Positions 1 to 9,631 of a stretch of DNA of 64,000 bases are shown here, one piece after another. The DNA comes from JAGNZR01 sp051656905. Lineage in GTDB: Bacteria > Fusobacteriota > Fusobacteriia > Fusobacteriales > Fusobacteriaceae. The DNA is taken from the NCBI GenBank assembly GCA_051656905.1, contig JBOFJQ010000015.1:1-64000 (forward strand), in the 5' to 3' direction. The translations under genes were made by a program, and so were the position numbers. The notes under the pieces are model-generated. The model was not told the origin of the DNA. It searched no databases and saw nothing but the letters and a program-made list of their open reading frames with translations. The first letter of the stretch is position 1, and each line of letters starts with the position of its first letter.

Positions 1-116
1 TGTTTTGATAGTAAAGTTTTTATGTTATTTCTGTTATGAGAAGGCAGATTCTCAATTAGGAACTTCATAAGTTCATTGGGAGCCTTTACTAATAACTCTG
101 TATTTTGTTTTCTCAA
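1..116 (-). CDS. RluA-type pseudouridine synthase, 5' end only (partial)
   Basis: The minus strand has a good ribosome site (AGGAGGAT, 121-128), then a TTG start at 116-114 and an open frame running off the window edge. The 38 visible residues begin MRKQNTELLVKAPNE and continue LMKFLIENLP..NRNNIKTLLSK. This resembles the S4 RNA-binding start of RluA-family 23S rRNA pseudouridine synthases, where a short leader precedes a helix binding RNA. The catalytic Asp domain lies outside the window. The family call rests on a short N-terminus and is an inference; another S4-domain protein is possible. Confidence 0.5.
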   Translation of the reverse strand, partial: MRKQNTELLVKAPNELMKFLIENLPSHNRNNIKTLLSK

Positions 117-140
117 AAATATCCTCCTAAAATAATTATT

Positions 141-170
141 CTTAGCTTATATTTTAACATATAAGCTAAG
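141..170. repeat. 12-bp perfect inverted repeat between mgtA and the pseudouridine synthase
   Basis: Arms CTTAGCTTATAT (141-152) and ATATAAGCTAAG (159-170) are perfect complements around a 6-nt spacer. It lies about 60 nt past the mgtA stop and 13 nt from the next gene's ribosome site. There is no strong T tract on either side, so it may be a weak terminator or processing hairpin, or a protein-binding palindrome in the promoter of the downstream gene. Confidence 0.55.
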
Positions 171-229
171 ATAAATAAAGTTTAATATAATTTAAATTAT
201 TTAAAATATTTTAAATAAAGTTTTTAATT

Positions 230-2890
230 CTATAGCCATGTTTTAAATTTCTTTATATAAATATGTTTTACTGATAAAGTTAAGGCAAAATATCCAAGTA
301 AAATTAGTGCTAACCAAGGGAAGTACATTAATGGTAAAGGAACAAAGCCTATCATATGACCAAAAATTGTATATGGAGTAATTATTCCAAATAAAATTAT
401 AAGTGATGTTAAAGCAATTACAGATCCGGAAGCTCTAGATTGAATAAATGGAATCTTTTCTGTCCTAATCATATGTACTATTAAAGTTTGTGTTAATAAA
501 CCTTCTACAAACCAACCTGTTTGGAATAAAGATTGAGTATCAAAGTTATTAGCTTTAAATACATACCACATCAAAGCAAAGGTTGCAATATCAAAAACAG
601 AACTAATAGGACCTATCCACAACATAAATCTTTTTAAATCACTAGAAACCCATTTTTTAGGTTTTTCTAAATATTCTTTATCCATTTTATCCCAAGGAAT
701 TGAGACTTGAGAAAAATCATAAAAGAGATTTTGAATTAATAAATGAACAGGCAACATTGGTAAAAAAGGTAAAAATGCACTGGCAATAAGCACACTAAAT
801 ACATTTCCAAAGTTTGAACTAGAAGTCATTTTTATATATTTTAAAATATTTCCAAATATTCTTCTACCTTCAACGACACCATCTTCTAAAATAGATAGAT
901 CCTTATCTAAAAGGATAATGTCTGCTGATTCTTTGGCTATATCCACAGCTGTATCTACAGAAATTCCAACATCAGCTTGTTTAAGAGCTGCACTATCATT
1001 AATTCCATCCCCCATAAAACCTACTGTATGGCCAAGATTTTGAAGTGCTTTTACTATTTTAGATTTTTGTACAGGGGATAATTTTGCAAAAACAGTTGTA
1101 CTTTCAACAACTTTTGAAAGTTCTTCATCACTCATTTTTTCCATTTGGCTTCCCAGTAAGATATTATCAACTTTTAATCCAACATCAGAGCAAACTTTTT
1201 TTGTAACAAGATCATTATCACCAGTTAAAATTTTAACAGTAACTCCACTTTTAGAAAGAGAAGCAATAGCATCTTTAACATCATCTTTTGGAGGATCTAA
1301 AAAGGCAATATATCCCATAAGAGACATTTCACATTCATCAGAAATCTGAAAGTTATTATGATGTTCAGCTAATTTTTTTTCAGCAACAGCAACAACTCTC
1401 ATTCCTTGAGCAGAAAGTTGCTCAACAGTATTCATAATTTTAGATTTTATCTCATCAGTTAATTCCACAGAAGATTTATTAATTTCAGCAAAGGAACAGA
1501 TAGATAGAACCTCTTCAACAGCTCCCTTAGTAACCACCGCTAATTTTCTTATTCCATCAACGTGAGTTGCGTGTTCTAAAATTACAGACATACGTCTTCT
1601 ATTAAAATCAAAAGGAATTTCATCAATTTTTATATATTTATTATGTAAATCCTCAAGACCTTCTATCTGCCCTCTATCCATTACAGCTCTATCCATTAAA
1701 TTACGTAATCCTGTCTGAAAGTAACTATTCAGATAAGCATGTTTTAAAACTCTTAAATCCTCGATGCCTTCAATGTTAAGATGCTTTTGAACAACTATTC
1801 TATCAAGAGTAAGGGTACCTGTTTTATCAGTACACAGAATATCCATAGCACCAAAATTTTGAATAGACTCTAATTTTTTAACAATAGTTCTTTTTTTAGA
1901 AAGTGCATAAGCCCCTTTTGCTAAATTTGTTGTAACTATCATAGGGAGCATTTCAGGAGTTAGACCAACTGCAACTGAAACACTGAAAAGGAGAGACTCT
2001 AAAATATTTCCTTTGAAATAAATATTTATAAAAAATACTATTGGAACCATGATAATCATAAATTTAATTAGAAGACTAGATACATCATCAACACCTTTTT
2101 CAAAGTTTGTTTTTACTCTATTAGAGATAAACATCTCTTTCATAGATCCCATGTATGTATCTTCACCAGTTGAGATTATAAGAGCAGTAGCACTACCACT
2201 GATAATATTAGTACCCAAAAGTCCAAGATTATCAATATCAGAAGCAATAGTATCATCTTTTATATCATGCTTTAAAGTGTGATATTTTTCAACAGGTTCA
2301 GATTCCCCAGTAAGTGAAGATTGGCTTAGAAACAAATCTTTTGTTAAAATAAATCTAACATCTGCTGGAATCATATCCCCAGCTGCAAGATGGATAACAT
2401 CTCCAGGGACAAGTTTTTTAATATCTTCTTCACATGGAGGTGTTCCATTTCTCTCAACAGTAGCGTAGGTTTTAATCATAGATTTTAAGTTTTGAGATGC
2501 TATATTTGATTTATATTCTTGAAAAAACTTAAGAGTGCCACCAAGAGCTACCATAATTCCTAAGATAATAATTGTTTTCCAACTGCTCTCTTGTGAAATC
2601 AAGACATCTGTAACGAAAGAAACAGCTGCTAAAGAGAGAATAACCAAATTAAATGGTGATATGAAAGCCTGTAAAAATTGGATATACCAAGGCTTAGGCT
2701 TTTGATATAAAATTTCATTAGGTCCAAACTCTTTAAGTCTTTTTTCAGCAATCTCACTAGTAATTCCATTTCCACCACTTTCAAACTGTTCAAAAATATC
2801 GGTTAAAGGTAATCGACCGTATCTTCTTAATTCTTCAGTACGATTAATGGTTTTAGTAATATGCTTAGCAAATTTATCTAAATGCTCCAT
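230..2890 (-). CDS. mgtA: Magnesium-translocating P-type ATPase
   Basis: Inner-membrane P3-type ATPase that imports Mg2+ using ATP. The 886-residue length fits MgtA/MgtB. Visible motifs: an N-terminal cation-ATPase domain, the actuator TGES near residues 194-197, the membrane motif GLTPEMLP near 309-316 typical of Mg2+ pumps, the phosphorylation site DKTGTLT starting at D355, and the hinge GDGIND. Several hydrophobic segments follow in the last 180 residues. The ATG has a GGGGT ribosome site. It starts 14 nt after the upstream epimerase-like gene, so both are probably cotranscribed. No Mg2+-sensing leader is possible in so short a gap; any control lies further upstream. Substrate assignment is by family resemblance. 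Confidence 0.9.
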   Translation of the reverse strand: MEHLDKFAKHITKTINRTEELRRYGRLPLTDIFEQFESGGNGITSEIAEKRLKEFGPNEILYQKPKPWYIQFLQAFISPFNLVILSLAAVSFVTDVLISQESSWKTIIILGIMVALGGTLKFFQEYKSNIASQNLKSMIKTYATVERNGTPPCEEDIKKLVPGDVIHLAAGDMIPADVRFILTKDLFLSQSSLTGESEPVEKYHTLKHDIKDDTIASDIDNLGLLGTNIISGSATALIISTGEDTYMGSMKEMFISNRVKTNFEKGVDDVSSLLIKFMIIMVPIVFFINIYFKGNILESLLFSVSVAVGLTPEMLPMIVTTNLAKGAYALSKKRTIVKKLESIQNFGAMDILCTDKTGTLTLDRIVVQKHLNIEGIEDLRVLKHAYLNSYFQTGLRNLMDRAVMDRGQIEGLEDLHNKYIKIDEIPFDFNRRRMSVILEHATHVDGIRKLAVVTKGAVEEVLSICSFAEINKSSVELTDEIKSKIMNTVEQLSAQGMRVVAVAEKKLAEHHNNFQISDECEMSLMGYIAFLDPPKDDVKDAIASLSKSGVTVKILTGDNDLVTKKVCSDVGLKVDNILLGSQMEKMSDEELSKVVESTTVFAKLSPVQKSKIVKALQNLGHTVGFMGDGINDSAALKQADVGISVDTAVDIAKESADIILLDKDLSILEDGVVEGRRIFGNILKYIKMTSSSNFGNVFSVLIASAFLPFLPMLPVHLLIQNLFYDFSQVSIPWDKMDKEYLEKPKKWVSSDLKRFMLWIGPISSVFDIATFALMWYVFKANNFDTQSLFQTGWFVEGLLTQTLIVHMIRTEKIPFIQSRASGSVIALTSLIILFGIITPYTIFGHMIGFVPLPLMYFPWLALILLGYFALTLSVKHIYIKKFKTWL

Positions 2891-2904
2891 AAATACCCCT
2901 TTAT

Positions 2905-3774
2905 TTAAAATAATTTAGTAGTATATGAAAGTTGCCATTTATTGTTAGGATTTAAAATAATAATATCTTTTTTTTCATTAAATTCACCATTGAAATCTAC
3001 GTCATCACTTTTTCCATACCAAGGTTCAATACAAACAAAATTGGCCTCTTCTTTTTTCCAAAATGCCAAATAAGGGAATCCACTAAGTGAGCAAGTAATT
3101 TTTTTATCAGAGTCTTTTTCACACAAAGAGATAAAGTTACTTTTAAAATTAGAAAAGACTAGTGTATCTGCTATGTTAGTTTTAGCTAGATCTATTTTTT
3201 TATTTTCTAATGAAAAAATAGATGTTTTTCCAGTGTAAGTAGCTTCTTCAGTTAACTCATGACGAGTAAGATCTGTATCTTCAGAGAACTCTAAATAATA
3301 ATCAGAAATAGAGTGATTATCATCAAATGGACATCTGAAAGCTGGATGAGCCCCTATAGAAAAATAAGATTTATCCATATTCGATGGATTTGAAACAGTG
3401 TATGTAGTGATTAAAGAGTTATCCTGAAGCTCATATTTAACGATAAAAATAAACTCAAATGGAAATTTATTGTTTTCAAGATCAGAACTTTTAAAAATAA
3501 AACTAACATCAGAATCTGAAATAGATTTAATATTGAATATCTGATGTCTAGCTAAACCATGATTTAAAAGTTCATAAGAGTTACCATGATATTTTATTTT
3601 ATTATTATTTGACTTTCCAACAGTTGGAAAAAGGATAGGGGAAGTATTATTCCAAATTGCAGGATCTTTATCCCACATATAGTTATAATGTGTTTCATTA
3701 TTTTCAATAGATAGTACTTCGGCTCCTTTTTTCAATATAGTAGCAGTTAAAAACTCATTCCTAATTATTACCAT
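2905..3774 (-). CDS. Aldose 1-epimerase family protein (LacX/YeaD-like)
   Basis: A 289-residue cytosolic beta-sandwich protein of the galactose mutarotase superfamily. It is of the LacX-like type, shorter than GalM itself. Conserved features visible are the NHGLARHQ segment near residue 85, the SIGAHPAFRCPF segment near 142-153 with the expected histidine, and EPWYGKSDD near the C-terminus. Members interconvert alpha and beta anomers of hexoses or bind hexose-6-phosphates; the exact sugar cannot be read here. The start ATG follows a GGAGG ribosome site. It lies just upstream of mgtA, with no evident functional link. Confidence 0.8.
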   Translation of the reverse strand: MVIIRNEFLTATILKKGAEVLSIENNETHYNYMWDKDPAIWNNTSPILFPTVGKSNNNKIKYHGNSYELLNHGLARHQIFNIKSISDSDVSFIFKSSDLENNKFPFEFIFIVKYELQDNSLITTYTVSNPSNMDKSYFSIGAHPAFRCPFDDNHSISDYYLEFSEDTDLTRHELTEEATYTGKTSIFSLENKKIDLAKTNIADTLVFSNFKSNFISLCEKDSDKKITCSLSGFPYLAFWKKEEANFVCIEPWYGKSDDVDFNGEFNEKKDIIILNPNNKWQLSYTTKLF

Positions 3775-3851
3775 TTAATTCCTCCTTATGATTTTTAATA
3801 TTTATAATTTGTTCAAGATTTAACTGGATATCTTTCTTTATATTTGTTTAT

Positions 3852-5489
3852 TTATTTAATATCTTTTTTCAATATTATCTCTTTTTGATTTGTAAAAATA
3901 ACAAATCCTGGTCTAGCTCCATTTGGCTTAGTAACAAATCTTTTTTCTGTGTACTCAACAATTACTTTTTCATCGAAGTTAGCTTTTGAAAAATTAGCAG
4001 CAACTTGAGCTGCTTTTAAAATTAGGTTATCAGTAATAGTTTTTTTATTACATCTAAGGATAACGTGAGAACCAGGAATATCTTTAACGTGAAACCATAA
4101 ATTATCTTTTTCAGCCATTTTAAAAGTGACAAAGTCATTTTCTAAGTTATTTCTACCATATACTATAGAAAAATTATCATCTTGTTCAGCAATTTCATAG
4201 TTGATTTTTGACGATTCTTTTTTATTTTTCACTTTTTTCTTATCAATGTCTTTAATATATCCCTCTGATCTTAACTCTTTTAATATACTTTTAAGGTTAT
4301 CTATAGTCTTACTAGAATCTGTAAAAGCTAGAACTGATTTTAGATAGTTAAGTTCATTTGTAACATCAATAAGTCTAGTTTTATTTGACTCTAGTCCTCT
4401 TTTAAGTTTGTTATATTTTTTATAGTAGTTGTCGATATTTCTTTGAGGTGTGGCTTTTTTATCAAGTTCAATAATAATATTTTTATTATTATAAAAATCA
4501 TATAACTCAATAGATTCACTATATTTCTCTAAAGCATACATGTTAGCTGAAAGAATATCAGCAATCTCTTTATATCTCATAAAATCAGCTTTATTCTCAT
4601 TGTCTAATCTAATATTATCCAATATTTTCTCAACTTTTTTAACTCTTTTATTAACAGCAGATTTTATTAAAGAAAGAGTATTATTCATTGCTGAGGATAA
4701 AAACATATTCTCAATATAAAACTCAGCTAAACTACTAAAATTTTCAAAGTCTTTTTGTGAATCAAAGTCCTTAGGAAAAACATTTTCTAAAACAGATGCG
4801 AAAACAAGCCTATTTTGAGAAAAATAAGCAGTAGGTTTTATATCTGAATTAAGTATATTTTGCAAATCAGAATAAGATTTTAAAGAACTAGAAAGTTGTT
4901 TTCCTATCCCCTCTAGTTTTTTGTAAGGTTCCTCTTTTTCCTCTATGAATAAGTGATTAAAATCAGACTCATTAATGTCAGAAGGGGATTTTTTAATCTC
5001 TATAACAGGTTGAACATAATCAGCACCTGGAAGTAGAATTCTAAGATTATTTTCTTCAATAGAAAATTTCTTCAGAAGATCAACAATTTTATTTTTGGAG
5101 TCTACAATAATAATATTAGAGTGTCTTCCCATAATTTCAAAATAAAGTTTATAATGGTTAATTTCACCTAGTTCACTCATTTTTGCAAAGTGAAAACATA
5201 GTATTCTATCAAGTCCAAGTTGCTCAATTTTCATTAATTGAGCACTTAGAAGATATTTTTTTAGAGATGTAATGAAACCAAAATTTTCATTTATTGAATC
5301 TGTCTTATTACTAGATAGATATGCAATAGGTAAAGATTGATTGCATGATAAAACAAGAGAAAGTTTTCCAAAAATTAATGAAATTGACATTTCACTATCT
5401 TGGGAAAGTTTTCCAATTTTTTTTCCTAAAAGTTCAGTTTCAAATTCTTTTTTTATTTTATTTAAAGATATTCCATCAATATATAGCAT
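3852..5489 (-). CDS. rqcH: NFACT-family ribosome quality control protein RqcH
   Basis: A 545-residue NFACT protein, often annotated as fibronectin-binding protein A. In Bacillus, RqcH binds stalled 50S subunits and recruits tRNA-Ala to add alanine tails to nascent chains. The NFACT-N domain fills roughly residues 1-200. A long charged coiled-coil region follows near 270-400. The NFACT-R domain near residue 455 shows WFHVKDIPGSHVILR, the hallmark of the family. Older 'fibronectin-binding' labels come from surface assays and are unlikely to reflect the main role. It begins 18 nt downstream of the MarR-type regulator, in an operon with rpe. No RqcP partner gene is adjacent. Confidence 0.88.
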   Translation of the reverse strand: MLYIDGISLNKIKKEFETELLGKKIGKLSQDSEMSISLIFGKLSLVLSCNQSLPIAYLSSNKTDSINENFGFITSLKKYLLSAQLMKIEQLGLDRILCFHFAKMSELGEINHYKLYFEIMGRHSNIIIVDSKNKIVDLLKKFSIEENNLRILLPGADYVQPVIEIKKSPSDINESDFNHLFIEEKEEPYKKLEGIGKQLSSSLKSYSDLQNILNSDIKPTAYFSQNRLVFASVLENVFPKDFDSQKDFENFSSLAEFYIENMFLSSAMNNTLSLIKSAVNKRVKKVEKILDNIRLDNENKADFMRYKEIADILSANMYALEKYSESIELYDFYNNKNIIIELDKKATPQRNIDNYYKKYNKLKRGLESNKTRLIDVTNELNYLKSVLAFTDSSKTIDNLKSILKELRSEGYIKDIDKKKVKNKKESSKINYEIAEQDDNFSIVYGRNNLENDFVTFKMAEKDNLWFHVKDIPGSHVILRCNKKTITDNLILKAAQVAANFSKANFDEKVIVEYTEKRFVTKPNGARPGFVIFTNQKEIILKKDIK

Positions 5490-5507
5490 TTTTCCCCTTT
5501 TTTATAG

Positions 5508-6179
5508 TTAGACCATAGTCCCTATTAGATTTTTAGCGTCAAGGGCATCTATGCTAATGATTTCTTTGCTTTCTGTTGAAAATTTAATTGTACTTCCTGT
5601 TTCTAAAATTGTAATAGTAGAAAAATTTTTCACACCTTTATTATAGAAAAAATCTATAATAATAGGAGTTCCTTTTATTGCAACAATAGAGACTTTTGTA
5701 CCTTCTTTAAATTGATCTATAGAAAGTGGTTTGAAGAACTCTGTTTTTTTATTTAAATTAGATAGTATTTTTTCAAAGGTATTAATGAAAGCACCTAACT
5801 CCTCTTTCGGTATATTTTCTGTTATAGATGAAAGTAGCATGTTGTGGTAATTTTCATGATAACTAAGAGCTTCAATACCTTTTTTATCTAAAGAAACATA
5901 AACTTTTCTTCTATCATTTTCTGAACGATTTCTTAATATAAAATTCTTTTCAGCAAGCTTTGTAGCGGCAACTGTAACAGTTCCCATAGTTGTACCTAAT
6001 CTATCAGAAAGTTCATGCATAGTAAGTGAATCATTTCCAATAGCATCTATAATGTGAAGCTCTGTATGTGTTAAACCTTTTATTCCAACCTTAAGAGCAA
6101 GGTCTTCAGTTTTATAAAATAGCTTAAAGAAAGCTTCTAAAACTTCATTAACATGATTAACGTGATTATTAGTTTTCAT
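5508..6179 (-). CDS. MarR-type regulator with C-terminal FeoA-like domain
   Basis: A 223-residue transcription factor in two parts. Residues 1-140 are a MarR winged helix: LTHTELHIIDAIG, then LTMHELSDRLGTTMGTVTVAATKLAEK as the recognition helix-turn-helix, and the wing RSENDRRKVYVSLDKKG. Residues from about 150 (PLSIDQFKEGTKVSIVAIKG... ending ISIDALDAKNLIG) fit the small SH3-like FeoA fold, which usually binds metals or peptides in DtxR-type regulators and FeoA. The combination resembles DtxR/MntR-like logic on a MarR scaffold. Ligand and targets are unknown. It sits between rpe (9 nt upstream) and rqcH (18 nt downstream), which suggests constitutive expression with them. The FeoA call is by pattern only. 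Confidence 0.75.
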   Translation of the reverse strand: MKTNNHVNHVNEVLEAFFKLFYKTEDLALKVGIKGLTHTELHIIDAIGNDSLTMHELSDRLGTTMGTVTVAATKLAEKNFILRNRSENDRRKVYVSLDKKGIEALSYHENYHNMLLSSITENIPKEELGAFINTFEKILSNLNKKTEFFKPLSIDQFKEGTKVSIVAIKGTPIIIDFFYNKGVKNFSTITILETGSTIKFSTESKEIISIDALDAKNLIGTMV

Positions 6180-6188
6180 AATTTACTC

Positions 6189-6833
6189 CTATTTAATATT
6201 TTTTAAGCTAGAGATTCTTTCAGCGTAATCTCCTGAGAATACATATGATCCAGCAACAAAAACATTAGCACCAGCTTCGATACATTTAGAAATAGTTTTA
6301 TCAGTTATTCCACCATCTATTTGAATATCAATAGTTGGATGTAGTTTTCTAACATCTTTTATTTTCTCAATTGTAGATTCAATAAAAGATTGACCTCCAA
6401 AACCAGGGTTAACACTCATAAGTAAAACCATATCTAAATCATTTATAATATACTTTAAGCATTCTGGTGATGTTGCAGGATTTAAAGAGACTCCAGCTTT
6501 AATTCCTTTTGCTTTGATACTTTGTACTGTTCTATGAAGGTGAGTTGTCGATTCAACGTGAACAACAATCATGTCAGCTCCAGCATCTACAAAATTATCT
6601 ATATATCTTTCTGGCGCATCAATCATTAAGTGGACATCAAAGAAAAGTTTACTATGTTTTCTAATAGCTTTTATTATAGGTGGTCCAAAAGTTATATTAG
6701 GAACAAATAGTCCATCCATTACATCAATATGAGCCCAATCAGCTCCAGCTTTTTCTATAGCTTGAAGCTCTTCTCTTAAAATACTAAAGTCTGCAGATAA
6801 TATTGAAGGTGCAATAATTATGTTTTTTTTCAT
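6189..6833 (-). CDS. rpe: Ribulose-phosphate 3-epimerase
   Basis: Cytosolic TIM-barrel enzyme of the pentose phosphate pathway that interconverts ribulose-5-phosphate and xylulose-5-phosphate. Full length at 214 residues. It shows the opening IAPSILSADF, the metal/catalytic segments HIDVMDGLFVPN and DVHLMI, VHVES, the phosphate-binding loop MSVNPGFGGQSF and the second catalytic segment IQIDGGI. The gene lies between rsgA and the MarR-type regulator on the same strand. In many bacteria rpe follows rsgA directly, so the order supports the call. Confidence 0.97.
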   Translation of the reverse strand: MKKNIIIAPSILSADFSILREELQAIEKAGADWAHIDVMDGLFVPNITFGPPIIKAIRKHSKLFFDVHLMIDAPERYIDNFVDAGADMIVVHVESTTHLHRTVQSIKAKGIKAGVSLNPATSPECLKYIINDLDMVLLMSVNPGFGGQSFIESTIEKIKDVRKLHPTIDIQIDGGITDKTISKCIEAGANVFVAGSYVFSGDYAERISSLKNIK

Positions 6834-6924
6834 TTTGATCTCCTTTATAATTGAAAAATATTTGTTATTGTTCTGTATTTTTATTTTTTACTTATCTGTA
6901 TCTATCGTAAGATATTAATTACTA

Positions 6925-7818
6925 TTATTTATATTTGTTCCAGCTCTCTTTTTTAAGAGTTTCATATATTTTTTTATAAAATTCATATCTAGTTTTAGAT
7001 ATTTTCCCCTCTTCAACTAAGTCTTTCACTCCACATTCAGGTTCGTTGATGTGAATACAATTGCTGAATTTGCAACCTTTAGTGTTAAGATTAAATTCAG
7101 GGAAAAGTTTTATTAGGTCATCTATATTTTCTATTTCCGGATATTCAACAGATGAAAATCCAGGAGTATCAATAATAAATCCACCTTTATTCATAGGAAG
7201 AAGATTGCTGTCTCTTGTAGTATGTTTTCCTCTTTTTAATCTTTCACTAGTTGCTCCTGTTTTTAATTCTCTAGAACTTTGAAGCATATTGATAATACTA
7301 GATTTACCAACTCCAGAAGGTCCTCCAAAAGCAGTTAATTTATCAATTAGTAAAGTTTCTAGCTCAGAAACACCTATATTTTGTTCTGTAGAAATATAGA
7401 ATACAGGAACATTAATAGTTTTTAAATACTCTAAATTTTCTTTTATTTCAGATATTTCTTCCTCAGTAACAAGATCTATCTTATTTATTACAACAACAGG
7501 TTCAATATTGTTGTGAAAACTATGAAGAATAAGAATATTTAAACGCTCATAGTCAATAACAGGGTTTTTAGCTGCAAATTGAATAACAAGATGGTCAATA
7601 TTTGAAACTACTGGTCTTAGTAAAAGATTTTTTCTCTTTACTATTTCAACTATAGAATTCTCATCACTTACTTCTACAATGTCACCAACAACACAATTTT
7701 CTTTTCTTTCGCTTCTTTTTAAAAGACCTCTTAACTTACATTCTAAAACATCTTTTTCAGTTTTTACATAGTAAAAACCTTGTACTTTATTAATTACTCT
7801 ACCTTGAATAAAAATCAC
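6925..7818 (-). CDS. rsgA: Ribosome small-subunit biogenesis GTPase RsgA
   Basis: Circularly permuted GTPase that checks late 30S maturation. The 297-residue protein has an N-terminal OB fold, then G motifs in permuted order: NKID (G4) near residue 112, the P loop GGPSGVGKSS (G1) near 165, and DTPGF (G3) near 217. A C-terminal zinc knuckle follows, with the CKFSNCIHINEPEC cluster. The start is GTG at 7818, with GGAG only about one base away, so the true start is not certain, although the protein N-terminus aligns well with the family. It is first in a minus-strand group with rpe. Confidence 0.93.
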   Translation of the reverse strand: MIFIQGRVINKVQGFYYVKTEKDVLECKLRGLLKRSERKENCVVGDIVEVSDENSIVEIVKRKNLLLRPVVSNIDHLVIQFAAKNPVIDYERLNILILHSFHNNIEPVVVINKIDLVTEEEISEIKENLEYLKTINVPVFYISTEQNIGVSELETLLIDKLTAFGGPSGVGKSSIINMLQSSRELKTGATSERLKRGKHTTRDSNLLPMNKGGFIIDTPGFSSVEYPEIENIDDLIKLFPEFNLNTKGCKFSNCIHINEPECGVKDLVEEGKISKTRYEFYKKIYETLKKESWNKYK

Positions 7819-7955
7819 ACTCCAAATTTAGAAAATATGGTATAAAAAAAAATATAATTATGATATACTTTTTTATCGTTATGTTATATTTTAGATGATT
7901 TTATCAAATTAATCAAGGTTAATGAGATATAAGTGTTTGAAATGAAATAAAAATG

Positions 7956-7987
7956 TTGTAAATTTTTAAAGTTTAAAAAATTTACAA
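7956..7987. repeat. 12-bp perfect inverted repeat upstream of the PTS gene
   Basis: TTGTAAATTTTT (7956-7967) and AAAAATTTACAA (7976-7987) pair perfectly over an 8-nt spacer. It lies in the divergent gap between rsgA and the PTS permease, about 110 nt before the PTS start. It could be an operator or an RNA hairpin in the leader. No regulator gene of the BglG/LicT or NagR type is adjacent, and AT-rich sequence makes chance pairing easier. Confidence 0.4.
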
Positions 7988-8094
7988 GGAAAAAAACTTA
8001 CAATAGAGTAAAATACAGTATCTATTTAATTTTATTGCAAGTTAACATTAAATAAATACCTTACTCAAAAAAATGAAAAGTGTGGGAGGAAAAT

Positions 8095-9525
8095 ATGTTT
8101 AGTTATTTACAGAAAATAGGAAAATCACTAATGGTTCCAGTTGCAGTATTGCCAGCAGCAGCAGTTTTAATGGGGATTGGTTATTGGATAGACCCTAGCG
8201 GATGGGGTGGAGATAGTGCACTAGCTGCATTTTTAATTAAAGCAGGGGCATCAATAATTGATAATATGGGTATTTTATTTGCTGTAGGGGTAGCATTTGG
8301 AATGTCTAAGGATAAAGATGGATCGGCAGCTCTTGCAGGATTAGTAGCATGGCTAGTTGTTACAACTTTGTTAGCACCAGGTTCAGTGGCAATGTTAAAA
8401 GGGATACCAGTAGAAGAAGTATCACCAGCATTTAAAAAAATACAAAATCAATTTATTGGAATTTTATGTGGAGTAATTGCATCTGAATTATATAATAGAT
8501 ATAGTAAAGTTGAGTTACCAAAAGCATTATCATTCTTCTCTGGAAGAAGATTAGTTCCAATATTAACATCTGTAGTTATGATGATAGTATCCTTTATATT
8601 AATGGCTATTTGGCCAGTTGTATTTGGTGGTCTTGTTTCTTTTGGAATTTCAGTTTCTAAAATGGGAGCAATTGGAGCAGGGCTATATGGATTCTTTAAT
8701 AGATTATTAATACCTATTGGGTTACACCATGCTTTAAACTCAGTATTCTGGTTTGATGTTGCAGGTATAAATGATATAGGAAACTTCTGGGCAGGAACAG
8801 GAACAAAAGGTATCACAGGTATGTATCAAGCGGGATATTTCCCAATTATGATGTTTGGATTAGTTGGAGCAGCTTTTGCTTTCATAAAAACAGCTAAACC
8901 AGAAAATAAAGCAAAAATAAGTTCAATAATGTTAGCAGCAGGATTTGCAACATTCTTTACAGGAATAACTGAGCCTATAGAGTTTGCATTTATGTTTGTT
9001 GCACCAGGATTATATTTAGTTCACTCTATCTTAACAGGAATTTCTTTGTTTATTGCAGCTTCAATGCACTGGACAGCAGGATTTGGTTTCTCAGCAGGAT
9101 TAGTAGACTTTGTACTATCTTCTAGATTACCTTTAGCAAATAATCCATTAATGTTAATTGCTCAAGGATTAGTATTCTTTGCAGTTTATTATTTTATTTT
9201 TGTAATGATTATTACAAAGTTTAACCTAAAAACTCCAGGTAGAGAAGATGAAGAGGGAGCAAAACAGGCAGAGACTACAACAAAAAGTAAGCATGATGAA
9301 GTTGCATTAGTAATTTTTGAAGCTTTAGGTGGGAAAGAAAATATAGTTTCAGTTGACTATTGTGCTACAAGATTAAGATTAGAAGTAAAAAATAGTTCAA
9401 TAATAGATGATAAGAAAATTAAATCAGTTTCTTCTGGAGTTTTAAAACCTACAAGTACTTCAGTTCAAGTTATTGTGGGAACAACTGTTGAATTTGTAGC
9501 AACTGAATTTAAAAAATTAATGTAA
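8095..9525 (+). CDS. PTS permease IICB, glucose / N-acetylglucosamine family
   Basis: Inner-membrane sugar permease of the phosphotransferase system, about 476 residues. The IIC domain (residues 1-380) has some ten hydrophobic segments. It carries the NagE-like stretch RLLIPIGLHHALNSVFWFD and the substrate-site segment GITEPIEFAFMFVAPGLY. A hydrophilic linker leads to a C-terminal IIB domain with the phosphorylated cysteine in YCATRLRL (about residue 423). No IIA domain is present, so phosphate must come from a IIA encoded elsewhere. The chosen ATG at 8095 follows GGGAGGA by 4 nt; an upstream in-frame GTG (8080) would overlap that ribosome site. N-acetylglucosamine is the likeliest substrate by similarity; glucose or maltose is possible. 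Confidence 0.85.
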   Translation: MFSYLQKIGKSLMVPVAVLPAAAVLMGIGYWIDPSGWGGDSALAAFLIKAGASIIDNMGILFAVGVAFGMSKDKDGSAALAGLVAWLVVTTLLAPGSVAMLKGIPVEEVSPAFKKIQNQFIGILCGVIASELYNRYSKVELPKALSFFSGRRLVPILTSVVMMIVSFILMAIWPVVFGGLVSFGISVSKMGAIGAGLYGFFNRLLIPIGLHHALNSVFWFDVAGINDIGNFWAGTGTKGITGMYQAGYFPIMMFGLVGAAFAFIKTAKPENKAKISSIMLAAGFATFFTGITEPIEFAFMFVAPGLYLVHSILTGISLFIAASMHWTAGFGFSAGLVDFVLSSRLPLANNPLMLIAQGLVFFAVYYFIFVMIITKFNLKTPGREDEEGAKQAETTTKSKHDEVALVIFEALGGKENIVSVDYCATRLRLEVKNSSIIDDKKIKSVSSGVLKPTSTSVQVIVGTTVEFVATEFKKLM

Positions 9526-9631
9526 TTAAAAATTAATCTATATAAAAAACTGTAATTAGATAACTATAATAGTTACTAAGATAAAGCGGTCAATAGAGTT
9601 AAATAATAAAATAAATAATAAAATAAATAAT

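Noticed and set aside
8080..8094. GTG start for the PTS permease at 8080
   Set aside because: It overlaps the clear ribosome site for the ATG at 8095.
9601..9631. Repeated AAATAATAAAATAAAT units
   Set aside because: Low-complexity AT sequence; no regular array or CRISPR structure.
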